Positions 1 to 9,131 of a stretch of DNA of 52,713 nt are shown here, piece by piece. Below the pieces are notes generated by a model. It saw only the letters and a program-made list of their open reading frames with translations, did not search any database and had not been told where the DNA came from. The stretch is from Bacteroidales bacterium UBA2800 (GTDB lineage: Bacteria > Bacteroidota > Bacteroidia > Bacteroidales > Paludibacteraceae): positions 2,763 to 55,475 of the forward strand of contig DEHM01000020.1 in NCBI GenBank assembly GCA_002351925.1, given 5' to 3'. The translations under genes and the position numbers were made by a program. Every line of letters begins with the position of its first letter. Within the stretch, counting starts at the first letter, position 1.

Positions 1-687
1 CGCGCAGAGAAACATGCTACCTCCCGTCACCTCAATGAGTACATCTCCCTCGATGTCGAGATGGGCTTCATCAAAGGTCAGGAAGATGTCATGACCCTCG
101 AGGCTGCACTCCTCCGCCATATCATCGCTGTCGTAGAGCGCGACTGCGCACATGAACTCCAACTGCTCAATGCCGTTAACCCCGTGCTGCCCGAGCAGGT
201 ACCGGCATGGAAACTCTCTGAGGTTCATGAGATCCTCTTTGAGAACCACCTCTGTGAAGCGGACCACCGTGGGGAAGACGACCTCGCGCCGGAAGAGGAA
301 CGCGCTATCTGCAAATATGCATATGACAAATACGGAAGCGATTTCGTCTTCGTCACCCATTTCCCGTCCGAGCACCGTGCTTTCTATGCGATGGACGACC
401 CCGAGGACCCGTCGTTGACACTCAGCTTCGACCTCCTCATGAGAGGTCTCGAGATCACCTCCGGCGGACAGCGTATCCATAAAGAAGCCGACTACCGCGA
501 GAAGATGCTCCGTCGTGGCATGAATCCGGATGCGTTCCATTTCTACCTCGACACCTTCCGCAACGGCATGCCCCCTCACGGCGGCTTCGCCATCGGCCTC
601 GAGCGCATCACCGCCTGCTTCCTCGGCATAGCGAACGTGAAGGAATGCTCCATGTTCCCACGAGATATCAATCGTGTGGCGCCGTAA
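1..687 (+). CDS. aspS: Aspartate--tRNA ligase, archaeal/non-discriminating type (3' part)
   Basis: The reading frame is open from base 1, so the gene starts outside the window; 228 C-terminal residues remain, about half of a usual 430-residue enzyme. It charges tRNA(Asp), and in the non-discriminating form also tRNA(Asn), with aspartate in the cytoplasm. The first residues (RAEKHATSRHL, then EMGFI) match class II motif 2, which binds ATP and the tRNA acceptor end. PHGGFAIGLERI near the C-terminus is motif 3, and the end FPRDINRVAP is typical of the archaeal-type AspRS. Asparaginyl-tRNA synthetase is the nearest alternative, but its usual FPR-x-x-x-R-I-x-P ending fits less well. A strong terminator follows at once, so it is not co-transcribed with the giant gene downstream. 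Confidence 0.88.
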   Translation, partial: RAEKHATSRHLNEYISLDVEMGFIKGQEDVMTLEAALLRHIIAVVERDCAHELQLLNAVNPVLPEQVPAWKLSEVHEILFENHLCEADHRGEDDLAPEEERAICKYAYDKYGSDFVFVTHFPSEHRAFYAMDDPEDPSLTLSFDLLMRGLEITSGGQRIHKEADYREKMLRRGMNPDAFHFYLDTFRNGMPPHGGFAIGLERITACFLGIANVKECSMFPRDINRVAP

Positions 688-689
688 TA

Positions 690-717
690 AAAAGAGAGAC
701 TTCAGGTCTCTTTTTTG
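690..717 (+). terminator. Rho-independent terminator after aspS
   Basis: A six-base-pair stem AGAGAC/GTCTCT (695-700 and 706-711) with loop TTCAG is preceded by an A-run and followed by a T-run (711-716). It begins three bases after the aspS stop. Confidence 0.85.
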
Positions 718-725
718 TAATATTC

Positions 726-765
726 AATTGCCAATTTTTCCGAATTTCCGAAAAAATTGGCAATT
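726..765. repeat. 14-bp perfect inverted repeat upstream of the giant-gene promoter
   Basis: AATTGCCAATTTTT (726-739) is the exact reverse complement of 752-765, with a 12-base spacer. It lies between the aspS terminator and the -33 element at 769. It could be a second or bidirectional terminator (a short T-run follows) or a binding site for a regulator of the promoter next to it. Confidence 0.6.
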
Positions 766-768
766 TTC

Positions 769-799
769 TTGTGTATATCAAAAAAAAGTTGTACCTTTG
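769..799 (+). promoter_or_regulatory. Bacteroidota -33/-7 promoter for the 2264-aa protein gene
   Basis: TTG at 769-771 and TACCTTTG at 792-799 are separated by 20 bp, the geometry of promoters read by the Bacteroidota primary sigma factor. Four other promoters in the window (11404, 17551, 22385, 39981) show exactly this spacing. Confidence 0.75.
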
Positions 800-818
800 C
801 GCCGCTTTTTTTCGGCGC
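799..818 (+). promoter_or_regulatory. GC-rich leader hairpin near the transcription start
   Basis: GCGCCG (799-804) pairs with CGGCGC (813-818) around a C plus T-rich loop, directly after the -7 element, so it would lie at the 5' end of the mRNA. A near copy stands at the same place before the 4087-aa gene (24864-24884). A further weaker hairpin, GCGTA/TACGC (825-842), follows. Role unknown; a 5' stabiliser or a translation control element are both possible. Confidence 0.5.
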
Positions 819-891
819 ATGTGAGCGTACGCATGCATACGCCGTGAGGCGAAGAGCAAAATAATGAAAAATTCTAAATGTAGAAAATGAT

Positions 892-3800
892 ATGAGGGAA
901 AAACTATTTATTAAATTATCAATGCTGCTGTTAGTGCTTGGTATGAGTACGAATGCAGCATGGGCTATTAACATTTCCGGCATGACACCGGAGCAAGCAG
1001 AGGAGAATGCTTTCTGGGCGCGCTTAACGGCGCAACCGGCTACAACTACCAACGGTAGCGGTAAAGTGTATGTGGTTTCAGCGGAGAATTATTCCAGCGA
1101 TCCGACGGATGGAGATTATGCGGCGCAGTTGTATGATGAAGGATGGAGTGATATCTTCTTGGCTTCCAGCCTTATCAATGCGAATGCGCAATTCCGCACA
1201 TTTGCGAAAGCAGATGACGGTTCGTATTTTACGGGTTGGTCTTTTACCGACGGATATACGGATTTGGGAACGGAGAACAGCAATTTCTGGGTAGAAGTAA
1301 CTCCGTCTGCAACGAAGGGACACACCAATTACCGCAATTATAACCTCTTTGCTGCTTTCAAAGCTGTTCAACTCGTTTCGTACGAGATGGTTAGCGGCTC
1401 TTCCCAAGAAGTAGCGGATGATGGTGCCGGTAACTGGAAATGCACGCAGACGATCAAGTTCCGCGCAGAGACCCCGGGTGTATGGGCTCTCAGTTCGGTA
1501 GGCGACGAACGTCACTTCAAACGTCCGGTTGTTACGAAAAAAACAGGTACTGCCGGTACGTGGGCTATCGATGATGCAGCATGGATTTCTTCGGGCGCAG
1601 GTCAGAATGTCTTCTGCTCTGGCGATTATGCTGAACTGACCGTTCCTGTTACCTTCACTGCTCCAAATAGCGATGCCGGCGAATATGCCGCTACCTTGAC
1701 CTTGGAAACCTACGCGGGTGTGAAAATGACGGTCTATCTGTATGCTCGTAGAACGGTAGCCGGTGCAGAAGCTATCCGTTATAACAAATCGAAAGTGCAA
1801 CAGGAAACGGGTGATCTCGCCACATTGTTGTCTAATGCTGCTGCTGATGATATCATTAAATTGAATGGTAATTATAGCGATGCTGTTACCATCAATAAAA
1901 ATATCACCTTTGATCTTAACGGTTATACGCTGAGCAACACGCTGACCGTTAGCGGCGGAAATGTCACTTTGGCGTACAGCCCGTTTGGCGGTTCGGTTAA
2001 TTCGATGATTGTTTCCGGCGGCAAGGCTGTCCTCAATGGTGGAACGATTGGTGGTCTTTTGACCATTAGCTCCGGCGCTACCGTAGAGCAGAACGGTGCA
2101 ACGATTAGCGGATCGGTTAATAACAACGGCTCGTTGACAACAACCGATGGTAAGATTCAGGGTACTTTGACATCAAGTAAAACGCTGGTTGTTAATGGAG
2201 GCTCGTTTGTAAATGAGAGTGGTGTGGCTATTGTCGTGACTGGTGGTACGGCGCAGATTAAGAAAGGAACGATCAGTGGTGCACAATATGGTGTGCAGAC
2301 TACCGGAGGTGCAACCACTATTGAAAAACTGGCTGTGGTTCGCGGTGGTACAAAAGCATTGTATGGCAATGGTGGCTCGCTGACCGTAAATAACGGTAAG
2401 TTCACCGATCCGGCTAATCTGTTTAATGGTACGGTTACGTTCAATGCCGGTTATTTCCAAAGCAATAATGCCGGCGGATCTACGGCGCTTGGTAAACAAG
2501 TATGGCGTAATACAGCCGGTACAGAGTTCCGCGATGGATATAATTTCTTTGCCGGTGACCAAGCAGCTGCGCAAGCATCGAATGTCAGTGTATGCCGTAT
2601 CGGCCATACCTCGTATAACTCCTTGGAAGAAGCTTTGGCGTTTGCCAACAACTCCGGTCAAGAGGTCATCATCATCATGGAGAATGATTATACGTTGAAA
2701 GCCGGTTATTATACCATACCGTCCAACGCAACACTTATTGTGCCGATGAGTGATGATCAGGAGACGGCTAATCCTGTTGTGCCGCGCGAAACAAGTGGCA
2801 CTCCGGCTCCTGTTTGTTTCCGCAAACTGACTTTTGAGAGCGGTGTGAATATGGAAGTGGCTGGTACACTGGAGGTGACCTGTACGCAATATGGTAGCGG
2901 TGAGACGATGGGTATTCCGGGTGGCAATTACGGTCATCTGATTATGAAACCGGGTAGCCATATGACCATTAATAACGGCGGTTATCTGCGTGCATGGGGA
3001 TTTGTTACCGGTGATGGAACCAAAGATGCAGAAGGCAATTACCTCTCCGGAGAGATTGATGTGCGTCGTGGTGGTACGGTACACGAGATGTTCCAAATGG
3101 GCGACTGGAAAGGTGGCGACATCTCCTTCACGATCGCTATGGAAGTTCCGGGTATGACCAATTGGCGCGATATGGCGCATCTCTTCCCGATTTATACGTA
3201 TTTTATCCAGAACGTGGAATCGCCGGTGAAGTACCATCCGGGTGCTTCTCTTATTTGTGCAACTTCAGTAAACGTGGCTGGTTCTATCAATGCCTATGCC
3301 AACGATATCAAAGTGGTAGGTAAAGAAGGTGAGGCCGCTATGTTCCTCATGGACGAGAAGGCTGATGCGGAGAACACTTGGGTGCGTAAATATTATGATG
3401 CCAAGAAGGATCAACAAGTTTATGAAGTGAATAGTGGTGCGAAACTCGGCTCTATGGTCATTGACCTGGGTGAAGTGCCCGGGAGTTTCTTCGGTGCTCC
3501 GGGTACGTTGAATCTTGTATTGGATTCCCGTAAGTTCGTGTTGCCTTTGACCAACAACTTCAAGATCCACTTGCTTTCCGGCTATATGCAATTTACACAG
3601 AGTACATCCTGTCTGCCGGGTATGGAAGTTGAGATTGACAAAGAATCGGAAGTAAGTATTATTAAGAATGATGACGAAACCATTGTATCCGGTGGACTCT
3701 ATTTCTACGATGCTGACCAATGGAGTTTCCAAAATAACCAATCTCTCGGATATGTGGGAAATAGCGGTAAGTTTGGAGCGATTGTACGCTACTCTGCTAC

Positions 3801-6800
3801 CTGGGACTTAGGAACAAAAGGAGCAACGAAAAAGCCGAATGTACGCAGCGTATCTTCTCCGGCTACAATCGGTGATGCTATCCTCAATGTACATGGTACT
3901 TTCCGTATGGGTGAAGGTTGTGCGGTTTATACGACTTGGTCGAAGAGTATGGAGACCTTCCAAATAGACGAATCAGGAACCGGCGGCGCGAGCGTTATTT
4001 CTAACAACGAAGATGCCGGAACATTCATCTTCGATGCCGATGCACCTGATTTCGATGGTCTTCATTTTGATGGAGATGGAAACATCATCGGCTTTGGTCC
4101 GAATGTTATTGTTAATTATGACCATAATGATTATGGTTTGGGATCTCAGTATCCTGTTCAGATTCCTACCGTCTTGAATCAAAGTACTCCAACTCGCGTA
4201 TTCGGTATCGAGCTCTGCACACCCGTTAAACTGCAAAATGGTGACGGCACTTTCGTAGAGACATCTACTACTACTGCCGGTACATCCTATTGCTATCGTG
4301 ATGGTCGTTGGACGACGATGCAGGTAGCAGAGGATGAGTGCTTCATGAAGGAGATTGTTGGCGGTCAAACAACCTATTATGCGAAACCGCAAGAATATGT
4401 GGCTGTCAATGCTACATGGGATGGTGTACAGATGGTAGGCAACGCCGACCATACCTTTAGTGACAAAGCCGGCGCAGGACGTCTCTTTATCCTTATGGCA
4501 GATGACTGCCAATGGTGGGAAGTAGAGAAGAAGGATAACCTCTACCATTGTATCCACCCGAATAATGACACCTATTATTATTGGGATGAGACCGAAGGCA
4601 AGTGGATGGAGCAACGCTTCACTATCACATGGAAGAACTGGGATGGCGAAGAAATCAAGTCTTACACCTATGATCCTAATACTGGAGATCCGGAGGAAGT
4701 GGCATACAGCGTGACATACGGTACTATGGCGGAATACCATGGTTCGAACCCGACCCGTGAGCCGAGTCTTGATTATACGTACGTTTTTGCAGGCTGGAGT
4801 CCGGAATTAGGACCGGTTAAGAGTGATGTAACCTATACGGCCGTATATACCCAACAGCCGCGTAAATATACTATCATCTTTACCGAAGAAGGTGGTAAGG
4901 AGATTGAACGTCACCTCCTCTTGCTCAACGACATGCCGGTTTGCGAGAATACTCCTACCCAAACAGGTTTCACGCTCCAATGGGAACCGGAAATCCAAGC
5001 CGTAACAGGCGATGCTACCTATCGTGCTACATGGCTCGAGAATCCGCCTACGGAGTATCAGATTACGTTCTATGACTACAACGGTACGACGGTGCTCAAA
5101 CAAGGTAACGTCAATGTAGGCGATATGCCTGTTCCTCCCGCACAAGTGAACGGCAAACCGGCTACGTCGGAATATACATACGTGTTCGATCATTGGTCGC
5201 CGGCAGTGGAGAAAGTTTCGGCAACCAGTGCAAAATCCTATACGGCAGTATATCGCGAAGAGGCGCGTAAATACACCATCTCTTACTACAAAGAGGATGG
5301 AACAACCCTCATCACTACGGAACAACTATCGTATGGTGCGATGCCGACTCCTCCGGATGTAACGAAAGAAAATCCGGAAACTGGACATACCTATACGCTG
5401 GTATGGAAGACGGTAGATGAAACAGGTGGTATCCAGACCGTAATGGCTGATGCTTCTTACAAGCCGACCTATCTTGATGTACTGAATAAATATACTGTGA
5501 CGGTGAAGAGCAATCCTTCGGGAGCTTGCTCAAGTACCGGCGCAGGTCTCTATGACTATAATACATCGGCTACGATTACACTCGTCGTAAATGACGGTTA
5601 TACCTTTACCGGATGGAGTGACGGTTTGGAAGGCACCAATACCTCTCGTACTATCATCGTAACGGAGGATAAGGAGTTAGTTGCTAATTTCACTGTGGCA
5701 AATCCTGATTATACGATCACATGGAAGCAAGAAGATGGTAGTGCAAATTTGGTTGCTCCTGTAGGTCAGAAGTCCGGTACTGCAACTATCTATTCCGGCC
5801 CTACTCCGACGAAGCCTTCTATCAATCAATATTCGTACACCTTCTATGGCTGGACCACAAGGGATAACGATGGAAACATCCTCAATACATACAAGAATGG
5901 TATGACGCCGGTGGCTTCTGCCGACGCAACCTATTTTGCTTGTTTCACTCCTGTCACCAGACAATACAACGTAGCCTTGAGTTCCAACATTTCGAATGTA
6001 TGCACGCTCGTAGGCGCAGGTTCCTATGATTATAGTGAGTCCTATGAGAACGCTACCGTGATTGTTTCCGGTTATGATGCTGTCAACTATACTTTCGACG
6101 GTTGGTATAAGGGTGAAGACCAAGTAAGTGCGGCTGAATCGTATTCCTTCGCCGTTCAGAGCGATGTGGACCTCATAGCTAAGTTCTCGCCGGTAACCTA
6201 TACCATTACGTGGAAGAGCGAAGACGGTACAAGCACGCTGGAGACAGACGATGAGCAAGCTTATGGATCTGCTACGGCATTCAATGGCGCAACTCCTACC
6301 AAAGCCGCCCATACCTTCATCGGATGGACGACTGCGGCTAATGGTGAGGGTTCGTTCTATGCGAAGGACGCTACTCCTGCCGTTTCCGGTGATGCAAGCT
6401 ACTACGCTTATTTCGCAGAGAACGCAAAGAGTTTGGTGATTGGAGAAACTACTACAGAGACCTTGACCGAACCGACGGATTATTCCAACTTTGTGCTTAC
6501 CTCTAATGGCGAAAGTTCCGGTCAGTTGATTAATGCGAATAATCTGTCCGTACTGGGCGATGTTATCTTCCGTATGAATAAGTCCTTCGCAGACGGACAA
6601 TGGTACGCAGTAGCAACTCCATGGACGGTTGATCCGAACACCGGCATTTATGGCGCAAGCGGACGGTTGGCGTTAGGATCACAAATCTACGTGATTGAGT
6701 TCGATGCAAACGCTTATGCCGGTGGCTCGACCAACACATTTGACTACTGGCACTTCCTGCATGAGAACGGTCACAACATGGAGCCGGGTAAACTCTATAT

Positions 6801-7686
6801 GATTTATCTGACTGCCGCACAATCGAAGCTTGACTTCTATAAGAAAGCCAATGCCAATGTCCTGACTACCCAAACAGCCGTTTCAGTTACCGGAGGTGAA
6901 GGAGTCAGAGACAACTGGAATGCGATCGCTAACCCGGCATTGTATCACGCTACTTTGAGCACAGGAACAACGAATGTGCAGAAGTACAACGGAAACGACA
7001 GTTATATCGTGGGTTCTATTTCCAACATGATTGTTGGCGAACCGATGTTCGTTCAGGTATCTACACCGGGCACCGTGGTAGCAACCCCTGTAGGTGGTGC
7101 TTCGCCTGCTCCTTACCGTCGCGCTCCGAAGACGGAGGATGATACGAAGTTCGTGGTTGAGTTGACGCAGAACGGACAATTGGCAGACCGTCTTATTGTA
7201 GAAACGGAAGAAGAGAAAGAAAACAAATACGTCATCGGTCAGGATCTCGCGAAATTTGGCGTCAGCGGCAAGGTGGCACAGATGTGGATCAACCGCTATG
7301 ATGCGAAACTTTGCGTCAATACTGTAGCACCGTTTAACGGCGTAGCGGACTATCCGTTGAGCATCTTTGCTCCGAAGGCAGGTGAGTACCAAATCTCAAA
7401 TGTCAAATCTCAAATGTCAAATGGCGTTGAGTATGAGCTTTATCTCACACTCAACGGTCAGGCCATTTGGAATCTCAGTGATGGCGCATTCGTGCTGAAC
7501 CTAAGCAAGGGTACGGATAACCTCTACGGCCTGCGCATCAGCGCAAAGGCGCCGCAGGTAACTACCGGTGTGGACGAGGCTGTCGTAGAGGCACAAGGCG
7601 AGACGCGCAAGGTGCTCATCGGCAACCAAATCTTCATCATCCGTGGCGATAAGGTTTATGGCCTGGATGGACGCTTGGTAAAATAA
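892..7686 (+). CDS. Giant secreted beta-helix / InlB-repeat surface protein (2264 aa)
   Basis: This is a predicted exported surface protein, probably an adhesin or cell-envelope fibre; no enzyme motif was seen. A signal peptide (residues 1-25, ending AWA) is followed by a beta-rich N-terminal region, then a parallel beta-helix of short Gly/Asn turns such as NGGTIGG (about residues 310-520). A middle domain (about 575-1240) contains SLEEAL, GVNMEV and AWGFVTG and is shared with the 4087-aa protein at 24930. Eight Listeria-Bacteroides (InlB B-type) repeats follow (about 1243-1846; each ends in a YTYVFAGWSP-like strand pair), then a C-terminal module and a short tail, VLIGNQIFIIRGDKVY plus xxxG. 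The tail recurs in three other proteins here and may be a sorting signal. The ATG follows an 8-codon upstream frame by one base. An in-frame heptamer array (7391-7425) lies in the C-terminal module. Confidence 0.85.
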   Translation: MREKLFIKLSMLLLVLGMSTNAAWAINISGMTPEQAEENAFWARLTAQPATTTNGSGKVYVVSAENYSSDPTDGDYAAQLYDEGWSDIFLASSLINANAQFRTFAKADDGSYFTGWSFTDGYTDLGTENSNFWVEVTPSATKGHTNYRNYNLFAAFKAVQLVSYEMVSGSSQEVADDGAGNWKCTQTIKFRAETPGVWALSSVGDERHFKRPVVTKKTGTAGTWAIDDAAWISSGAGQNVFCSGDYAELTVPVTFTAPNSDAGEYAATLTLETYAGVKMTVYLYARRTVAGAEAIRYNKSKVQQETGDLATLLSNAAADDIIKLNGNYSDAVTINKNITFDLNGYTLSNTLTVSGGNVTLAYSPFGGSVNSMIVSGGKAVLNGGTIGGLLTISSGATVEQNGATISGSVNNNGSLTTTDGKIQGTLTSSKTLVVNGGSFVNESGVAIVVTGGTAQIKKGTISGAQYGVQTTGGATTIEKLAVVRGGTKALYGNGGSLTVNNGKFTDPANLFNGTVTFNAGYFQSNNAGGSTALGKQVWRNTAGTEFRDGYNFFAGDQAAAQASNVSVCRIGHTSYNSLEEALAFANNSGQEVIIIMENDYTLKAGYYTIPSNATLIVPMSDDQETANPVVPRETSGTPAPVCFRKLTFESGVNMEVAGTLEVTCTQYGSGETMGIPGGNYGHLIMKPGSHMTINNGGYLRAWGFVTGDGTKDAEGNYLSGEIDVRRGGTVHEMFQMGDWKGGDISFTIAMEVPGMTNWRDMAHLFPIYTYFIQNVESPVKYHPGASLICATSVNVAGSINAYANDIKVVGKEGEAAMFLMDEKADAENTWVRKYYDAKKDQQVYEVNSGAKLGSMVIDLGEVPGSFFGAPGTLNLVLDSRKFVLPLTNNFKIHLLSGYMQFTQSTSCLPGMEVEIDKESEVSIIKNDDETIVSGGLYFYDADQWSFQNNQSLGYVGNSGKFGAIVRYSATWDLGTKGATKKPNVRSVSSPATIGDAILNVHGTFRMGEGCAVYTTWSKSMETFQIDESGTGGASVISNNEDAGTFIFDADAPDFDGLHFDGDGNIIGFGPNVIVNYDHNDYGLGSQYPVQIPTVLNQSTPTRVFGIELCTPVKLQNGDGTFVETSTTTAGTSYCYRDGRWTTMQVAEDECFMKEIVGGQTTYYAKPQEYVAVNATWDGVQMVGNADHTFSDKAGAGRLFILMADDCQWWEVEKKDNLYHCIHPNNDTYYYWDETEGKWMEQRFTITWKNWDGEEIKSYTYDPNTGDPEEVAYSVTYGTMAEYHGSNPTREPSLDYTYVFAGWSPELGPVKSDVTYTAVYTQQPRKYTIIFTEEGGKEIERHLLLLNDMPVCENTPTQTGFTLQWEPEIQAVTGDATYRATWLENPPTEYQITFYDYNGTTVLKQGNVNVGDMPVPPAQVNGKPATSEYTYVFDHWSPAVEKVSATSAKSYTAVYREEARKYTISYYKEDGTTLITTEQLSYGAMPTPPDVTKENPETGHTYTLVWKTVDETGGIQTVMADASYKPTYLDVLNKYTVTVKSNPSGACSSTGAGLYDYNTSATITLVVNDGYTFTGWSDGLEGTNTSRTIIVTEDKELVANFTVANPDYTITWKQEDGSANLVAPVGQKSGTATIYSGPTPTKPSINQYSYTFYGWTTRDNDGNILNTYKNGMTPVASADATYFACFTPVTRQYNVALSSNISNVCTLVGAGSYDYSESYENATVIVSGYDAVNYTFDGWYKGEDQVSAAESYSFAVQSDVDLIAKFSPVTYTITWKSEDGTSTLETDDEQAYGSATAFNGATPTKAAHTFIGWTTAANGEGSFYAKDATPAVSGDASYYAYFAENAKSLVIGETTTETLTEPTDYSNFVLTSNGESSGQLINANNLSVLGDVIFRMNKSFADGQWYAVATPWTVDPNTGIYGASGRLALGSQIYVIEFDANAYAGGSTNTFDYWHFLHENGHNMEPGKLYMIYLTAAQSKLDFYKKANANVLTTQTAVSVTGGEGVRDNWNAIANPALYHATLSTGTTNVQKYNGNDSYIVGSISNMIVGEPMFVQVSTPGTVVATPVGGASPAPYRRAPKTEDDTKFVVELTQNGQLADRLIVETEEEKENKYVIGQDLAKFGVSGKVAQMWINRYDAKLCVNTVAPFNGVADYPLSIFAPKAGEYQISNVKSQMSNGVEYELYLTLNGQAIWNLSDGAFVLNLSKGTDNLYGLRISAKAPQVTTGVDEAVVEAQGETRKVLIGNQIFIIRGDKVYGLDGRLVK
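7391..7425 (+). repeat. Heptamer array inside the giant gene (5 x 7 bp)
   Basis: Units AAATCTC, AAATGTC, AAATCTC, AAATGTC and AAATGGC run without gaps and are read in frame as part of QISNVKSQMSNG, in a likely loop of the C-terminal module. Confidence 0.85.
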
Positions 7687-7728
7687 CGAGTTAACGAATG
7701 AATGAACGATTTAACGAGTTAGTGAGAT
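7687..7728 (+). repeat. Degenerate heptamer spacer between stop and next start
   Basis: The 43-nt spacer between the giant gene and the 47-aa gene is AT-rich and falls on a 7-bp grid; CGAGTTA occurs at 7687 and again 28 bp later (4 x 7) at 7715. The units are more diverged than in other arrays of the window. Confidence 0.45.
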
Positions 7729-7729
7729 T

Positions 7730-7873
7730 ATGGAAAAGAAACTATATATGAGTCCTCTGATTGAGGTAGAGAACATTGGCTTTGTTGGCATCCTGATGGG
7801 GAGTCCTAATCCTCTTCCTACGCCGCCGAGTGGACCTTCTGGCGCACCTGCACGTGGCGATATTATTGATTAA
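7730..7873 (+). CDS. Small 47-aa protein with Pro/Gly-rich C-terminus
   Basis: The frame starts MEKKLYMSPLIEVENIGFVG and continues with ILMGSPNPLPTPPSGPSG, ending in GDIID. It lies 43 nt after the giant gene and directly before a strong terminator, so it is probably the last gene of that transcript. I recall many short Bacteroidales frames of this form: a Met-Lys/Glu-rich start, then a hydroxylic-Pro-x-Ile/Val-Glu-Val segment, a hydrophobic patch, GSP and a Gly/Pro tail. I know of no function for them. There is no signal peptide or membrane helix. A peptide precursor or a small partner of the surface protein is possible but unproven. Confidence 0.6.
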   Translation: MEKKLYMSPLIEVENIGFVGILMGSPNPLPTPPSGPSGAPARGDIID

Positions 7874-7912
7874 GCTAAAACCCTGCACTTGGTGCGGGGT
7901 TTTGGCTTTTGC
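7874..7912 (+). terminator. Strong rho-independent terminator
   Basis: A stem of about 15 pairs (7874-7888 with 7892-7906; core CCCTGCAC/GTGCGGGG with G-U pairs) closes on a TTG loop and is followed by TTTT. It starts one base after the stop of the 47-aa gene. Confidence 0.85.
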
Positions 7913-7927
7913 TGAAACGCTTTGATT

Positions 7928-9130
7928 ATGAGCAGAATACTTCGTTGCCGACTATTGGCTTTCCTGTGTCTGTTGCTTCCGCTATGCTTATTCGCGGCAA
8001 CCGATTCTTTGTCTGTTGCTGAGCGTAATGCGCAGCAGGGCTTCAACGACACTATCGACCGTCTCGATCCCGATTTTGTGTTGGTGTCTCTTTGTATAGC
8101 AGCCCCGACTGACTATCTGGATGATGCATTAGGAACATCCGGTCATGCCTTTTTGCGCCTGCAGTGCCCCGTGTTTGGCCTGGATTATTGTTTTAGTTAT
8201 GAGGGCGAGAGAGTGAATGATAATCTGTATCGCTATATGACTGGACAGACGAAGATGGGTATGTTTGCGGTGCCTACCAACGAGTATATCGCGGATTATC
8301 GCCGCTGGAATCGCTCTGTGCATGAATACCGATTAGCTATGCCACCTGAGGCCGAGCAGCGTCTTTGGGAGATAATGGACAATCATCTAACCCAAGGTAT
8401 TGTTCTGCGCCAGGATTTGAATAAATACGGCTGTGCCATTACGGTAGTGCGCTATGTGAAGAAGGCGTTGGGAGATATTCCTATCGTCTATGCTCCTAAC
8501 CCGGAGATGGATTCTATGACCCGCCGTGAGATTGGCTATCGCTCATTGGCTAACCATCCGTGGCTGCGTCTGTTCTCTATGATTATGACGGATAACAAGG
8601 CCGATATAGATTTGCCGATAGATGAGAAGTTGATTATTCCTGCCGATTTAGCCGCTGTTTGGCAGCAAGCTACGGTACAGGGCGAACCGTTTGCTACCTA
8701 TTTGGGCGATATCGTAGAAGGCGCCCCGTTGGATAACAGCAAGCCTTGGTTCACACCCATGCTGGCGGCACTATTGATATTGCTCATCACGCTTGGCTTT
8801 GCCTTTACCAAATATCCGTACTGGGATTGGTTGCTCTTAGGGGCACAGGCTATCTATGGATGTGTGCTTATCTTCTTGTGGATGGTCATGCGCGAATTCG
8901 GCGGCTCGGCATATATCTTGATGGCGTTGTTCAATCCGATTCCGCTGGTCTTGTGGCATTGGCGCAAATACTGGGCGCTCCCGTATGCAGTAGCATTGCT
9001 CGTAGGTCTTATTGTACTTATATGCCTTCCGCATATGCTTGTTGATCCGGCAATCTTGGTATTGGCATTGGCATACATTGCTCTTTTCGCAAAAGACACC
9101 GTGAAAAAGCAAATCTCAAGTGTCAGATGA
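7928..9130 (+). CDS. DUF4105-family membrane protein
   Basis: I choose ATG 7928 over an upstream TTG in frame (7922) because it directly precedes the signal sequence MSRILRCRLLAFLCLLLPLC. The N-terminal half resembles DUF4105, the N-terminal domain also found in Lnb proteins: GTSGHAFLRL corresponds to the family S-x-F-G-H-x-A-L-R motif, and YGCAITVVRYV to the conserved Cys region. The His of SGHA and the Cys of YGCA are candidate active or structural residues. The C-terminal third (about 275-395) has around five hydrophobic helices, so the conserved domain probably sits in the periplasm on a membrane anchor. It overlaps the next gene by 4 nt (ATGA), so the two are probably co-translated. Substrate unknown. 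Confidence 0.7.
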   Translation: MSRILRCRLLAFLCLLLPLCLFAATDSLSVAERNAQQGFNDTIDRLDPDFVLVSLCIAAPTDYLDDALGTSGHAFLRLQCPVFGLDYCFSYEGERVNDNLYRYMTGQTKMGMFAVPTNEYIADYRRWNRSVHEYRLAMPPEAEQRLWEIMDNHLTQGIVLRQDLNKYGCAITVVRYVKKALGDIPIVYAPNPEMDSMTRREIGYRSLANHPWLRLFSMIMTDNKADIDLPIDEKLIIPADLAAVWQQATVQGEPFATYLGDIVEGAPLDNSKPWFTPMLAALLILLITLGFAFTKYPYWDWLLLGAQAIYGCVLIFLWMVMREFGGSAYILMALFNPIPLVLWHWRKYWALPYAVALLVGLIVLICLPHMLVDPAILVLALAYIALFAKDTVKKQISSVR

Positions 9131-9131
9131 C
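9111..9131 (+). repeat. Short heptamer array at the 7928/9127 gene junction
   Basis: Three units, AAATCTC, AAGTGTC and AGATGAC, cover the overlapping stop and start. The first unit is identical to one in the array at 7391. Confidence 0.55.

Noticed and set aside
1..687. Asparaginyl-tRNA synthetase
   Set aside because: The C-terminal FPRDINRVAP and IGLERI pattern fits the archaeal-type aspartyl enzyme better; the missing N-terminal half would settle it.
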